Source of the DNA: Sedimenticola selenatireducens
GTDB taxonomy: Bacteria > Pseudomonadota > Gammaproteobacteria > Chromatiales > Chromatiaceae
Direction of reading: 5' to 3'
Assembly: GCF_007625115.1 (NCBI RefSeq)
Contig: NZ_VMNH01000018.1
Location: 1-64,000 of the forward strand
Length of the DNA: 64,000 nt
Shown piece after piece: positions 53,840-63,570 of the stretch (position 1 is its first letter; each line of letters opens with the position of its first letter). The translations under genes and the position numbers were made by a program. The notes beneath the pieces were generated by a model, which was given only the letters and a program-made list of their open reading frames with translations, did no database searches and had not been told where the DNA came from.

Positions 53840-54454
53840 ATGACTATAGGAACCCTGTTTATTGTGTCTGCTCCCTCGGGTGCAGGAAAGACCAGTTTGT
53901 TAAAGGCGCTCGTGGAGACTGAAGATCGGGTAAAGGTCTCGATCTCGCACACAACCCGACCAAAACGCCCGGGTGAGGTGGATGGCGTGGATTATCATTT
54001 TCTCGATACTGCAGCCTTCGAGCAGATGGTGGAAGCCGGCGCCTTTTTAGAGCACGCTGAGGTCTTTGGAAATTTTTATGGTACATCGGAAGCGGGTATC
54101 CGCGATCAGCTGGCTGCTGGGAATGATGTCATTCTGGAGATTGACTGGCAGGGAGCTCAGCAAGTGCGTAAGCGTATACCTGATACCGTATCGGTCTTTA
54201 TCCTGCCACCCACCCCGGAAGCGCTTCGCCAGAGGCTTGGTAGTCGTGGTCAGGATAGTGAGGCTGTGATCAGTCGACGTTTGGCGGAGGCGCGGGAGGA
54301 GATGTCCCACTTTGCTGAGTATGATTTTATTGTCGTCAATGATCTGTTTGAACAGGCGTTGGGCGAGGTACGCTCAATCATTACCTCCAGGCGGCTGTCA
54401 CAGGCCATCCAGGCAAAACGACTGCAGGGGCGTTTGCGTTCCCTTTTGGCCTAA
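53840..54454 (+). CDS. gmk: Guanylate kinase
   Basis: Phosphorylates GMP to GDP. It has the P-loop SAPSGAGKTS, the GMP-binding segment HTTRPKRPGEVDGVDYHF, and FLEHAEVFGNFYGTS. The 204-residue length from the ATG at 53840 is usual; an earlier in-frame start at 53777 adds residues absent from the family. The gene sits between yicC and rpoZ, upstream of spoT, whose product also uses GTP/GDP. Confidence 0.95.
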   Translation: MTIGTLFIVSAPSGAGKTSLLKALVETEDRVKVSISHTTRPKRPGEVDGVDYHFLDTAAFEQMVEAGAFLEHAEVFGNFYGTSEAGIRDQLAAGNDVILEIDWQGAQQVRKRIPDTVSVFILPPTPEALRQRLGSRGQDSEAVISRRLAEAREEMSHFAEYDFIVVNDLFEQALGEVRSIITSRRLSQAIQAKRLQGRLRSLLA

Positions 54455-54607
54455 AACGACTCGTGTCTGGGTAATATTGCTGTCGTCACCGCTGGTGCAG
54501 AATGCGCCGTTGATATATTATTAAAAGTTCCGGCTCAATATGGCTGGTTACAATTTTAATCATGCTCGTCCTGTGGCGGGTGGTTCGAACATCGGAGTGA
54601 ATTGATC

Positions 54608-54889
54608 ATGGCCCGCGTTACAGTAGAAGATTGCCTCGAACATGTGGATAACCGTTTTGACCTGGTATTGCTGGCAACCAAGCGTGCGCGTCAGTTGAGT
54701 CATGGTGTTGCGCCATTATTGGCTTGGGAAAATGATAAACCAACCGTAGTAGCGTTGCGTGAAATTGCAGCCGGGTTGGTTGATGATGATGTGGTTGCCC
54801 CAAAGGCTGATTCCGAAGTGGATATGTATGCATTGGATGACAGTTTTGGTAGTGGTGAATCGGCCGATGATCAGGCATTTGCCCGATAA
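54608..54889 (+). CDS. rpoZ: RNA polymerase omega subunit
   Basis: A 93-residue subunit with the conserved start [30 protein letters not shown] and the [13 protein letters not shown] block. Omega helps assemble the polymerase and forms part of one ppGpp site. The C-terminal acidic tail is variable. The ATG at 54608 has GGAG upstream at ten bases. A TTG two codons earlier is less likely. Confidence 0.95.
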   Translation: MARVTVEDCLEHVDNRFDLVLLATKRARQLSHGVAPLLAWENDKPTVVALREIAAGLVDDDVVAPKADSEVDMYALDDSFGSGESADDQAFAR

Positions 54890-54988
54890 AAGGACCTGTT
54901 GCAGCGAACCTTCAACGGCTATCCATAACCCGTACTTCACAGCGGCTGTGCCCGGTCAAATGGGTGCAGCCTGTCGCCCGATGATCAG

Positions 54989-57157
54989 ATGACCCACACC
55001 AGCGGCGCACAAACCTCCGAGCAAAGTAACAAACCCCGCTTTCTTATTAGCGATCTCTGCGCCTATCTCGAATCTTATTTGAGTGTTGAGCATGTTCGTG
55101 AAGTCTATCGGTCTTACGTATTCAGTGCAGAGGCACATGAAGGGCAAAAACGCCTCAGCGGTGAGCCCTATATCTACCATCCCCTGGCGGTTGCCCGCAT
55201 TCTGGCCGATATTCGGCTAGATCATCGTTGCATCATGGCCGCCATCATGCATGATGTGTTGGAGGATACCACGGTCACCAAGGCTCAATTGGCCGAGGAG
55301 TTTGGTGAAGAGGTGGCCGCGCTGGTTGATGGTGTGAGCAAGTTGAATCAGATTAACTTTCCCTCAAAGGCCGAGGCTCAAGCGGCTAGCTTCCGTAAAA
55401 TGCTTCTGGCGATGACCCAGGATATCCGCATCATCCTGATCAAGTTGGCGGATCGTCTGCACAATATGCGTACCTTGGAGGTAATGCGGCCTGAGAAATG
55501 TCGCCGTATCGCCCGCGAGACGCTGGAGATCTATGCGCCAATTGCCCATCGCCTGGGTATCTATCGTCTGCGTACCGAACTGGAAGAGCTCTGTTTTGCC
55601 GCCTATTGGCCGATGCGGTATCGCGCCCTGAAGGAGGCGGTGAGTACGGCACGTGGCAATCGAAAAGAGGTGATGAGCAATATTGATGCGGCACTGGTCG
55701 GTCGGTTAGAGCAGGAAGGCATTGTCGGTGTAGTGCGTGGGCGTGAGAAGCATCTATACAGTATCTATACCAAGATGCGGGACAAGAAGCGTTCGTTCTC
55801 AGAAGTCGTTGATGTATATGCCTTTCGCATCATTGTTGATCGGCTGGATACCTGCTATCGGGTGCTGGGTGTTGTTCATAACCTCTATAAGCCTGTCCCG
55901 GGTCGATTCAAGGATTACATCGCCATTCCCAAGGCTAATGGCTATCAGTCGCTGCATACCTTGCTGTTTGGTCCTCACGGTTTGCCTATTGAGATACAGA
56001 TTCGCACGGTAGAGATGGACCGGATGGCTGATTCGGGCATTGCCGCCCATTGGCTATACAAATCCAGCGAAAATCAGAGCGGAATGGCTCAGGCCGATGC
56101 CTCCAGCTGGTTGAAGAATCTACTGGAGTTGCAGAAAGATGCGGGTGACTCCATGGAATTCCTGGAACATGTCAAGGTGGACCTGTTCCCGGATGAGGTC
56201 TATGTCTTCACGCCGCGTGGGAAGATTATGGTGTTGGCCAAAGGGGCGACGGTCATCGATTTTGCCTATGCGGTGCATTCCGATGTTGGCAATCATACGG
56301 TGGCTGCGCGGGTCGATCGACACATGGTGCCGCTGCGTACCCGCCTCTATAGTGGGCAGACGGTTGAGGTGATCACATCCGAAACGGCCAATCCCAGTGC
56401 CGCCTGGCTCAATTTTGTTGTTACCGGAAAGGCGCGGGCCAATATTCGCGGCTATCTGAAGAATCTGCGGCATCAAGAAGCGATCACTTTAGGGCGCCGA
56501 TTATTGAATAAAGAGCTGGCCCAGCACGAACTGAATATTGATCAAATCCCTCTTGAGAGTCTTGCTCAACTCCTCAAAGATTTTCACCTTACGACTAAGG
56601 ATGCGCTGCTGGAAGAGATTGGTCTGGGCAACCGGATGCCATTTCTGGTGTCACGCCGATTGGTTGATTCTGCTATCGATCTACCAAAGGGGGAGGCGGT
56701 TGTTCCGAGTGCTGATTCAGCGCCACTGGCGATTACCGGCACTGAAGGTATGGTGGTACGTTTTGCCAAGTGTTGCCGTCCGCTGCCGGGAGATGAGATT
56801 GTGGCAATATTCAATCCCGGCAAGGGGATTGTTGTGCATCGCCATGAGTGCAGAAATCTGGGTGATTTCCGTAAGAGTGACAGTTGGTTGGATGTGAAAT
56901 GGGAGGCAGAGCCGGCAGGTGACTTCACCACCGAGATCAAGGTGGATGTTGGTAACAAGCGAGGGGCATTGGCCTCGGTTGCCTCAGCAATCTCAGAGAT
57001 GGGCTCCAATATCAAGAATGTGGTCATGGAGGAGCGTGATGGACTTACCTCTACGCTTCACTTTATTGTAGCGGTGGATAGCCGCAAACATCTGGCCAAT
57101 ATCATGCGTCGGCTGCGCTTGTTGAATACGGTATTGCGTATTTATCGGGTCGGTTAA
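54989..57157 (+). CDS. spoT: Bifunctional (p)ppGpp synthetase/hydrolase SpoT
   Basis: A 722-residue RelA/SpoT homologue controlling the alarmone pool. The HD hydrolase domain (about 50-150) keeps [11 protein letters not shown], so hydrolysis is expected. The synthetase domain (about 240-355) has [28 protein letters not shown] and [20 protein letters not shown] (about 400-460, [22 protein letters not shown]) and ACT (about 650-720) regulatory domains follow. The start at 54989 lacks a clear ribosome site, so the exact N-terminus is uncertain. Gene order gmk-rpoZ-spoT-ridA-recG is conserved in gammaproteobacteria. Confidence 0.94.
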   Translation: MTHTSGAQTSEQSNKPRFLISDLCAYLESYLSVEHVREVYRSYVFSAEAHEGQKRLSGEPYIYHPLAVARILADIRLDHRCIMAAIMHDVLEDTTVTKAQLAEEFGEEVAALVDGVSKLNQINFPSKAEAQAASFRKMLLAMTQDIRIILIKLADRLHNMRTLEVMRPEKCRRIARETLEIYAPIAHRLGIYRLRTELEELCFAAYWPMRYRALKEAVSTARGNRKEVMSNIDAALVGRLEQEGIVGVVRGREKHLYSIYTKMRDKKRSFSEVVDVYAFRIIVDRLDTCYRVLGVVHNLYKPVPGRFKDYIAIPKANGYQSLHTLLFGPHGLPIEIQIRTVEMDRMADSGIAAHWLYKSSENQSGMAQADASSWLKNLLELQKDAGDSMEFLEHVKVDLFPDEVYVFTPRGKIMVLAKGATVIDFAYAVHSDVGNHTVAARVDRHMVPLRTRLYSGQTVEVITSETANPSAAWLNFVVTGKARANIRGYLKNLRHQEAITLGRRLLNKELAQHELNIDQIPLESLAQLLKDFHLTTKDALLEEIGLGNRMPFLVSRRLVDSAIDLPKGEAVVPSADSAPLAITGTEGMVVRFAKCCRPLPGDEIVAIFNPGKGIVVHRHECRNLGDFRKSDSWLDVKWEAEPAGDFTTEIKVDVGNKRGALASVASAISEMGSNIKNVVMEERDGLTSTLHFIVAVDSRKHLANIMRRLRLLNTVLRIYRVG

Positions 57158-57182
57158 AGGCAACTTATTCAGAGTACAGCAG

Positions 57183-57563
57183 ATGGACCGAGAGATTATT
57201 CGCACTGACCAAGCACCCCAGGCCATAGGTACTTATTCCCAGGCCGTCAAAGTAGGGGCGACTGTCTATCTCTCAGGTCAGATTCCGCTGGTACCTGAGA
57301 CCATGGAGATGGTTGAGGGGGATATTGAAGCGCAGATACGACGGGTGTTTGATAACTTGTTAGCGGTTGCCCGTGCGGCGGGTGGTGATCTGAGTAATGT
57401 GGTGAAACTGAATGTGTTCCTCACGGATCTGGCGCATTTCCCGGTTGTTAACAGCGTTATGGCAGACTATTTCAGTCAGCCCTATCCTGCCCGCGCAGCG
57501 ATAGGTGTGGCGGCTCTGCCCAAGGGTGCGCAGGTGGAAATGGATGCGGTGATGGCGCTCTAA
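57183..57563 (+). CDS. ridA: RidA-family enamine/imine deaminase
   Basis: A 126-residue trimeric enzyme that hydrolyses reactive 2-aminoacrylate and related imines. Conserved elements: [43 protein letters not shown] and [21 protein letters not shown] with the substrate Arg. It lies 26 bp after spoT and likely shares its message. Its end overlaps the convergent yjbQ gene by 4 bp. Confidence 0.95.
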   Translation: MDREIIRTDQAPQAIGTYSQAVKVGATVYLSGQIPLVPETMEMVEGDIEAQIRRVFDNLLAVARAAGGDLSNVVKLNVFLTDLAHFPVVNSVMADYFSQPYPARAAIGVAALPKGAQVEMDAVMAL

Positions 57564-57982
57564 CGTGCTTCTCCCTGGACAGTGACCGTCACGGATCGAC
57601 GCTGTTTCCCGGTCCTGTGCTCCCATAGATAGATCCCTTGCCAGGTTCCTCTGGCGCAAAGTCCCTGAGTGACAGGCAACGTCAGATCCATATTGGTTAG
57701 GATGGCGCGGATATGTGCGGGCATATCATCCGGCCCTTCCATGCTGTGCTCATAGATAGGATCGCCATCAGGGATCAATCGACTCATGAATGTTTCCAGG
57801 TCTCGGCGTACGGCGGGGTCTGCATTTTCACATAATGTCAGTGATGCACTGGTGTGGTGTGTAAACACATGGCAGATACCAACCTCAATGCCGGAGTCCT
57901 TTACGATCTGTTCGACTTCACGCGTAATGTTATAGGTGCCGCGGCCGTTGCACTGGATCTGTAACTGAGCCTGATGAATCAT
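57560..57982 (-). CDS. yjbQ: YjbQ/UPF0047-family protein
   Basis: A 140-residue protein of the secondary thiamine-phosphate synthase-like family, with the signature [25 protein letters not shown] and [14 protein letters not shown], and QGIYLWEHR near the end. The His pair and acidic residues form a possible metal site. The start at 57982 (MIHQAQLQI) fits the family; an earlier start at 58018 overlaps the upstream gene. It is paired with a thiamine-binding MTH1187-family protein 16 bp upstream, an interesting match of two thiamine-related families. Confidence 0.85.
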   Translation of the reverse strand: MIHQAQLQIQCNGRGTYNITREVEQIVKDSGIEVGICHVFTHHTSASLTLCENADPAVRRDLETFMSRLIPDGDPIYEHSMEGPDDMPAHIRAILTNMDLTLPVTQGLCARGTWQGIYLWEHRTGKQRRSVTVTVQGEAR

Positions 57983-57998
57983 TTTTATACTTCTCTGG

Positions 57999-58313
57999 TT
58001 AACTACGGATATCGCCAATCTTGTTGCGTACCGATTCCACCTTGCCTTTAAGTCGGTTGCTTTTACCCTTACGAATATCCAGCTTCAGTGATGAATAGAC
58101 GCGATCGCAATCTGCCTGATCCAGTATGTTATAGGCTGATTCGACCAGGGTCATGGCCTGTGACAGGCTTTCAGTCTCAATGATGGTTCCCATTGGGGTG
58201 AGTTGGTAGTCAGCACCGCTCTCATGAATCATTTTGATGATTTGACTGACGTACTCACTGACACTCTCCCCTTTATCTGTTGGGAACATGGCGAACTCAA
58301 GTAGTACAGACAT
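57999..58313 (-). CDS. MTH1187-family thiamine-binding protein
   Basis: A 104-residue protein of the family related to YkoF/MTH1187, with the characteristic LEFAMFPTDKGESVSEYVSQI and YQLTPMGTIIETESLSQAM segments. Family members bind thiamine or hydroxymethylpyrimidine-like ligands in tetramers. It is followed after 16 bp by yjbQ, so the two probably form an operon and may act together in thiamine precursor handling; that is inference from neighbouring families. Divergent from recG. Confidence 0.82.
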   Translation of the reverse strand: MSVLLEFAMFPTDKGESVSEYVSQIIKMIHESGADYQLTPMGTIIETESLSQAMTLVESAYNILDQADCDRVYSSLKLDIRKGKSNRLKGKVESVRNKIGDIRS

Positions 58314-58403
58314 AGAGGTGACTCCTTAATTTGTTCTCTATACGTTTTCTATCCAGGGAATTCTGGTAATATTATCACGCCACAGCCACTCACTGATCTG
58401 AAT

Positions 58404-60533
58404 ATGGATGCGAAAGGTAATAGTCTAACGCCAACGGGCAAGCGAGCCGAGAGCCTGAGTCTGGATAAGATGCCGGTTAATGCCCTCAAAGGCGTTGGGC
58501 CACGCAATGCGGAAAAGCTGGCCAAGATCGGTATTAACAGTGTTCAGGATATCCTGTTTCATCTGCCGTTTCGGTATCAGGACCGCACCCGGGTTGTGCC
58601 AATCGGTTCGCTCCGTCCCGGTGACAGCGTGGTGATCGAGGGTGAGATTGAGTTGGCCGATATCCGTTTTGGCCGACGCCGTTCGCTGCTGGTGAGATTA
58701 GCTGATGGGACCGGTAGCCTTATTCTGCGGTTCTTTCATTTCTCCACTGTTCAAAAGGCAGCGCTGGTAAGGGGAAATCGACTGTGCTGTTATGGTGAGG
58801 TGCGTAATGGGCCGAGCTGTTATGAAATGGTGCATCCCGAGTATCAGCTCATAACCGAAGGCGCTGATACCGGTGTTGAGGATGCATTGACACCGGTTTA
58901 TCCATCGACGGATGGGATGCATCAGTTAAGTTGGCGGGGTATGGCAGCGCGCGCAATGGTGCTGCTTGATGCCCACCCGGAGTCGTTACCCGAGTGGCTA
59001 CCCGATGAGCTGTTACAGCGTTTTCGATTGCCTGATCTGGTGGCTGCCCTTACTTATCTGCATCGGCCACCACCTGATGCCCCCCGGGAAAACCTACTGG
59101 CAGGCACGCATCCGGCACAGCAGCGTCTCGCGTTTGAGGAGTTAATGGCTCATCAACTCAGCCTGCGTGAAACCCGTGGCCGACAAAAAAGACTCATGGC
59201 AACAGTATTGCAGCCTACGGGTGTATTGACGGAGTCGCTACTATCCCAATTGGCCTTTCGTCTGACGGCAGCCCAACAGCGGGTGCTGGGTGAGATTTCG
59301 GATGATCTCGCGCTGGATCATCCGATGTTGCGTCTGGTTCAGGGTGATGTGGGTTCGGGGAAAACAGTAGTGGCGGCACTGGCTGCGCTTCAATCTATCG
59401 AGGCGGGATATCAAGTCGCCCTCATGGCGCCGACTGAACTGCTTGCCGAGCAGCATCTGCGCGTATTCAAACAGTGGTTTGAGCCGCTTGGGCTAGAGGT
59501 TTCATGGCTCACGGGTCGGCATAAAGGTCGGGTGCGCGAACAGCTGCTGGGTGATCTTGCAGAAGGGCGGTCACCGATTGTGGTTGGTACTCATGCGCTG
59601 TTTCAGTCTGATGTGGTTTTTGAAAAACTGGGACTGATCATTATTGATGAGCAGCACCGGTTTGGTGTGCACCAGAGGATGGCGCTACGTAATAAGGGTG
59701 CCAACGAAAAAGTACCTCACCAATTGATCATGACGGCTACGCCGATCCCGCGGACACTGGCTATGACAGCGTACGCTGATCTGGATCTGTCGATTATTGA
59801 TGAGTTGCCACCGGGACGTGCACCGGTGGCCACTGTGGTGATCCCGGATAGTCGTCGGGCCGATGTGGTTGAGCGGGTGCGCAGTGCCTGTCTTGATGGG
59901 CGACAAGCCTATTGGGTTTGCACCTTGATTGAAGAGTCCGAGGCATTGCAATGTCAGGCGGCTGAAGAGTCCCGAATCACCCTGCAGGAAGTCTTACCAG
60001 AACTGCGAATTGGACTGGTGCATGGGCGGTTGAAGGCGGCGGAGAAAGAGGCGGTCATGGCGGCCTTTAAACAGGGTGAGTTGGATCTTCTTGTGGCTAC
60101 CACGGTCATTGAAGTGGGTGTGGATGTGCCAAAGGCGAGCCTGATGATTATTGAGAATCCTGAGCGACTGGGTTTGGCGCAGTTGCATCAACTGCGTGGT
60201 CGTGTCGGGCGTGGTGCGGTAGAGAGTCACTGTGTCCTGATGTATCACCCGCCCTTGTCCCAGAATGCCCAACAGCGCTTGGGTGTCCTGCGTGAGACTA
60301 ATGACGGTTTTGTCATTGCACAGAAAGATCTGGAGTTGCGTGGACCAGGTGAGGTGCTGGGCACCCGGCAGACGGGAGAGATGCAGTTTCGGATTGCAGA
60401 TCTTCTGCGTGATCAATCACTGTTGGATGAAGTCCAGGAGGCAGCTCAATTGCTGCTTGAGCATTACCCTGAGCGGGTAGAGCCTTTAGTGCGACGTTGG
60501 ATTGGTGATAGGCAGCATTATATCAACGCCTGA
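58404..60533 (+). CDS. recG: ATP-dependent DNA helicase RecG
   Basis: A 709-residue helicase that reverses and processes stalled forks and branched DNA. N-terminal wedge (OB fold, about 60-160), then motor domains with Walker A GDVGSGKT (about 314-321), MAPTELLAEQH, Walker B IIDEQHRFGV, TATPIPRTLAM, and motif VI HQLRGRVGRG. The C-terminal TRG segment follows in LRGPGEVLGTRQTGEMQF. Length and order are standard. Confidence 0.96.
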   Translation: MDAKGNSLTPTGKRAESLSLDKMPVNALKGVGPRNAEKLAKIGINSVQDILFHLPFRYQDRTRVVPIGSLRPGDSVVIEGEIELADIRFGRRRSLLVRLADGTGSLILRFFHFSTVQKAALVRGNRLCCYGEVRNGPSCYEMVHPEYQLITEGADTGVEDALTPVYPSTDGMHQLSWRGMAARAMVLLDAHPESLPEWLPDELLQRFRLPDLVAALTYLHRPPPDAPRENLLAGTHPAQQRLAFEELMAHQLSLRETRGRQKRLMATVLQPTGVLTESLLSQLAFRLTAAQQRVLGEISDDLALDHPMLRLVQGDVGSGKTVVAALAALQSIEAGYQVALMAPTELLAEQHLRVFKQWFEPLGLEVSWLTGRHKGRVREQLLGDLAEGRSPIVVGTHALFQSDVVFEKLGLIIIDEQHRFGVHQRMALRNKGANEKVPHQLIMTATPIPRTLAMTAYADLDLSIIDELPPGRAPVATVVIPDSRRADVVERVRSACLDGRQAYWVCTLIEESEALQCQAAEESRITLQEVLPELRIGLVHGRLKAAEKEAVMAAFKQGELDLLVATTVIEVGVDVPKASLMIIENPERLGLAQLHQLRGRVGRGAVESHCVLMYHPPLSQNAQQRLGVLRETNDGFVIAQKDLELRGPGEVLGTRQTGEMQFRIADLLRDQSLLDEVQEAAQLLLEHYPERVEPLVRRWIGDRQHYINA

Positions 60534-60629
60534 AACGGGTGGCCCTCGGTGCCCTCCAATTGTAGGAGAAAAGCGCTGTGAAATCGGAGATAATGCTCGC
60601 TTTGCAGTAACGGGGTCGGGTTATTTTTG

Positions 60630-61190
60630 ATGGGTTTACAGGGCAAGCGAGAGCCACACTGGGCGACATGGGGTCGGATGCGGCAACGTGATGTGCCTAG
60701 CGGGATTGAGCATTGGTTGCGTGACCGAGGATCGCTTACCGCGCGCCTTAAGTCTGTTTCTGGCAACCAATTCCGGGTTAATGTACTCAGTCAGGGGTGG
60801 GCAAGGCCACTCGATAGTGAGCGGCGGTTACTGGGGATGCGGCAGGGTAGCATTGCCATTGTTCGTGAGGTGGAGTTGGTCTGCGCTGGCGTCCCCTGGG
60901 TGTTTGCCCGTACCTTGATCCCGGTGCGAAGCTTGATCGGCCCCGCCAGGCGTCTAGCTAAGCTGGGTTCACGGCCCTTGGGTGAGGTACTGTTTGCAGA
61001 CCCCTCTATGCAGCGTGGGGTGACCCAGATGGCACGATTGGTTCCTGGACATTGCCTGTTTACCTCGGCTACGCAACATCTGCCAGAGGCTAAGGTGATT
61101 TGGGGGCGGCGCACCCTGTTTCATCTGTCTAAAAAACCGTTACTGGTGAATGAGATTTTTTTACCCGATATTCCTGAGAGTCCTGCATGA
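60630..61190 (+). CDS. ubiC: Chorismate pyruvate-lyase UbiC
   Basis: Produces 4-hydroxybenzoate and pyruvate from chorismate, the first dedicated step of ubiquinone synthesis. The 186-residue protein has the family blocks HWLRDRGSLTARLKS, GMRQGSIAIVREVELVCAGVPWVFARTLIP and LGEVLFADPSMQRG, followed by WGRRTLFHLSKKPLLVNEIFLPDIP with the C-terminal Glu. The ATG at 60630 is preferred over the adjacent TTG. It overlaps ubiA by 4 bp (ATGA). Confidence 0.92.
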   Translation: MGLQGKREPHWATWGRMRQRDVPSGIEHWLRDRGSLTARLKSVSGNQFRVNVLSQGWARPLDSERRLLGMRQGSIAIVREVELVCAGVPWVFARTLIPVRSLIGPARRLAKLGSRPLGEVLFADPSMQRGVTQMARLVPGHCLFTSATQHLPEAKVIWGRRTLFHLSKKPLLVNEIFLPDIPESPA

Positions 61191-62092
61191 ATCACCCCGA
61201 ATTTGAGATCAAGGAGGTCATGGCTCCCCGTACTTGGCAGCAACAGTTCGATGGCTATATTCGCTTGATACGGCTGGATAAACCGATCGGCATTTTACTG
61301 TTGCTCTGGCCGGCCCTCTGGGCGCTCTGGATGGCGGGTGCAGGACAACCGCGGTGGGGTGTGGTGCTGATCTTTATTCTGGGTGTTGCGCTGATGCGTT
61401 CGGCGGGATGTGCGATCAATGATTATGCCGATCGGCATTTTGATGGAGAGGTGGCGAGAACCTGTGGGCGGCCGCTGGCGACAGGTCTGGTTAGTCCAAA
61501 AGAGGCCCTATGGATTTTTGCCATACTCTGTTTGATCGCCTTTGGCTTGGTACTATTGCTCAATCAACAGACAGTTGTGATGTCATTTGTGGCAGTGTTA
61601 CTGGCCGCGCTCTATCCCTTTATGAAGCGCTTTACCCACCTCCCACAGCTGGTGCTGGGGATGGCCTTTGGTTGGGCTGTACCCATGGCCTATATGGCAC
61701 TGACAGAGGCGATACCGCTGATCGCCTGGGTATTGTATGTCGCGACAATCGTCTGGGCGCTGATCTACGATACAGAATATGCCATGGTAGATAGGGATGA
61801 TGACCTGCGGATTGGGGTGAAATCGACCGCAATCCTGTTTGGCCGATATGATCGGTTGATCATTGGACTGTTGCAGTTGGTCATGATAGGACTGATGATT
61901 ACAGTGGGTATACAGGTGGGGCTGGGTCTTTACTACTATCTCGGTTTAACAATCGCATCGCTGTTGTTTGTCAGGCAGCAGCAGCTGATTAGCAACAGAG
62001 AACCCGCTGCTTGCTTCACCGCTTTTCTGAACAACAATTGTGTCGGTATGATGATATTTTTTGGATTGCTGTTGGATTATTTTATCGGCTGA
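61187..62092 (+). CDS. ubiA: 4-Hydroxybenzoate polyprenyltransferase UbiA
   Basis: Inner-membrane prenyltransferase, about eight to nine helices in 301 residues. It attaches the polyprenyl tail to 4-hydroxybenzoate. The two Asp-rich diphosphate-binding motifs are present: NDYADRHFDGEVARTCGRPL and YDTEYAMVDRDDDLRIG. It is coupled to ubiC by the ATGA overlap. A second ATG twelve codons in (after AAGGAGG, too close) is an alternative. It converges with dsrA. Confidence 0.94.
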   Translation: MNHPEFEIKEVMAPRTWQQQFDGYIRLIRLDKPIGILLLLWPALWALWMAGAGQPRWGVVLIFILGVALMRSAGCAINDYADRHFDGEVARTCGRPLATGLVSPKEALWIFAILCLIAFGLVLLLNQQTVVMSFVAVLLAALYPFMKRFTHLPQLVLGMAFGWAVPMAYMALTEAIPLIAWVLYVATIVWALIYDTEYAMVDRDDDLRIGVKSTAILFGRYDRLIIGLLQLVMIGLMITVGIQVGLGLYYYLGLTIASLLFVRQQQLISNREPAACFTAFLNNNCVGMMIFFGLLLDYFIG

Positions 62093-62106
62093 GGCAGATG
62101 AAGTGA

Positions 62107-62127
62107 CCCGGTGGATTGACCACCGGG
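62107..62127. terminator. Hairpin between convergent ubiA and dsrA
   Basis: CCCGGTGG (62107-62114) pairs with CCACCGGG (62120-62127) around a 5-nt loop, within the 51-bp gap. It has no U tract, but the position between two stop codons suggests a two-way transcription end. Confidence 0.5.
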
Positions 62128-62143
62128 CCGTGGTATTGTCAGC

Positions 62144-63391
62144 TTAATGGGCCTGAGATTTTCGCTCGTTCCATTTGGCCGCTTCGTCATCCCAGTCGTC
62201 GGTACGGACGTAGGGGTTAGTGCGCGGTTGTGAGATCATCTCTGGTTCGATCTCAAGATCAAGGCCTTCAAGGAAGTTGATCAGACCGATGCGTTCAATC
62301 ATCTCGCCTGTACGCTCATGTTCCAGCGCGTTCTCAGCGAAGAAGTCGAGGATTCCGGTACTCAGTTCTTCAAGCCACTCAAAATCCTCATCGGTTTCAA
62401 GCTTATGGAATGGTACGATCACTGTGCCCATCAGATCGCCGATCTTCAATGTACGCTTGCCACCCACCAGGATACTGACGCCTTTATCTTCACCAGGAGA
62501 GAGTGCCTTGGTCATGACGTTAATGCAGTGCATGCAACGCACACAGTTGTGATTGTCCACCTCTAGGGTGTCGTCGTCATTGAGTGACAGAGCCTGAGTA
62601 GGGCAGCGGGTGATGACGTTGTCGATGACATACTTCCGCCCCTTTTTGGCGACATAGTTCTGTACTTCGACCTGATCAACCTTCATCGCATCTCGCCAGG
62701 TGCCGATCATTGCCACGTCGGCGCGCTGAATGGAGTTCATGCAGTCGTTGGCACACCCTGAGGCCTTAAATTTCAGCTTGTAGGGGAGTGCGGGGCGATG
62801 CATGTCATCCAGGTTGGCATTGACGCAGGTGCGCATGGCGCGTGCTTCGTCATAGCAGGATTGTTCGCAGCGTGCAGCACCGACACAGGACATACCGGTA
62901 CGAACCGCAGGGCCCGCGCCACCCATGTCAAAACCGGCCTTGTTAATCTCATCAAACGCCTTCTGTACATTCTCAGTGGTACAGCCCTGGAACATGATGT
63001 CACCGGACTGCCCATGAAAGGCGATCAGACCGGAGCCATATTTTTCCCAGATATCGCATAGGGTCCGAATGGTCTTGCTATCATAGTGCATGCCGGGTGG
63101 TGGCATGATGCGCAGCGTGTGAAACTCGGCGGCATCAGGAAACAGGGGTTTGTTGTTGGCATCTTTCAGTTCTGTGAAGCGGGGGATGACACCGCCACCA
63201 TAACCAATGACACCGACTGTGCCACCCTTCCAATAGCCTTTGCGTGTCTCATATGAGGTCTCAAGCTGACCCAGCAGGTCGACCATCATGTTGTTGTCTT
63301 TTGCCAGGCGCTTGAGCCCGGTTACAAAACTTGGCCAAGGGCCGCCCTCCAGCTGATCCAGCATCGGGGTATCATGCATCGGTTTTGTCAT
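62144..63391 (-). CDS. dsrA: Dissimilatory sulfite reductase, alpha subunit (oxidative type)
   Basis: A full-length 415-residue DsrA. Sirohaem-[4Fe-4S] cysteines are Cys169 and Cys175 (SCVGAARCEQSC) and Cys213 and Cys217 (SGCANDCMNS). The inserted ferredoxin domain carries Cys263 (TRCPTQAL) and Cys283, Cys286, Cys289 (NCVRCMHCINVM). The sequence follows the sulfur-oxidiser type (ETRKGYWKGGTV, FHGQSGDIMFQG). In that pathway DsrAB oxidises sulfane sulfur to sulfite. A strong GGGAGGTG precedes the ATG. No dsrB, dsrE/F/H/C or other dsr gene is adjacent: ubiA converges downstream, and a phasin gene lies 302 bp upstream. This is unusual, since dsrA and dsrB normally form one operon. Confidence 0.94.
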   Translation of the reverse strand: MTKPMHDTPMLDQLEGGPWPSFVTGLKRLAKDNNMMVDLLGQLETSYETRKGYWKGGTVGVIGYGGGVIPRFTELKDANNKPLFPDAAEFHTLRIMPPPGMHYDSKTIRTLCDIWEKYGSGLIAFHGQSGDIMFQGCTTENVQKAFDEINKAGFDMGGAGPAVRTGMSCVGAARCEQSCYDEARAMRTCVNANLDDMHRPALPYKLKFKASGCANDCMNSIQRADVAMIGTWRDAMKVDQVEVQNYVAKKGRKYVIDNVITRCPTQALSLNDDDTLEVDNHNCVRCMHCINVMTKALSPGEDKGVSILVGGKRTLKIGDLMGTVIVPFHKLETDEDFEWLEELSTGILDFFAENALEHERTGEMIERIGLINFLEGLDLEIEPEMISQPRTNPYVRTDDWDDEAAKWNERKSQAH

Positions 63392-63538
63392 ACTTCACCT
63401 CCCAAAATCACCTACGCTACTTTATTTGTAAAGGGCAGCGCTTGCCCGTCCGGGCTGTCTGTATATTATGAGCCCCACCGTTAAATGTGGGTTCTGCTGT
63501 TAATCCAACAGCTTGACGATGATGATAGATCAAAAGAA

Positions 63539-63559
63539 TACCAAGTAAACCACTTGGTA
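63539..63559. promoter_or_regulatory. Inverted repeat, candidate operator before dsrA
   Basis: TACCAAGT (63539-63546) and ACTTGGTA (63552-63559) are perfect complements with a 5-bp spacer. The site lies about 150 bp upstream of dsrA, beyond the phasin terminator as read toward dsrA. There is no U tract, so an operator is likelier than a terminator; the binding factor is unknown. Confidence 0.4.
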
Positions 63560-63570
63560 ATTGGGGTAGG

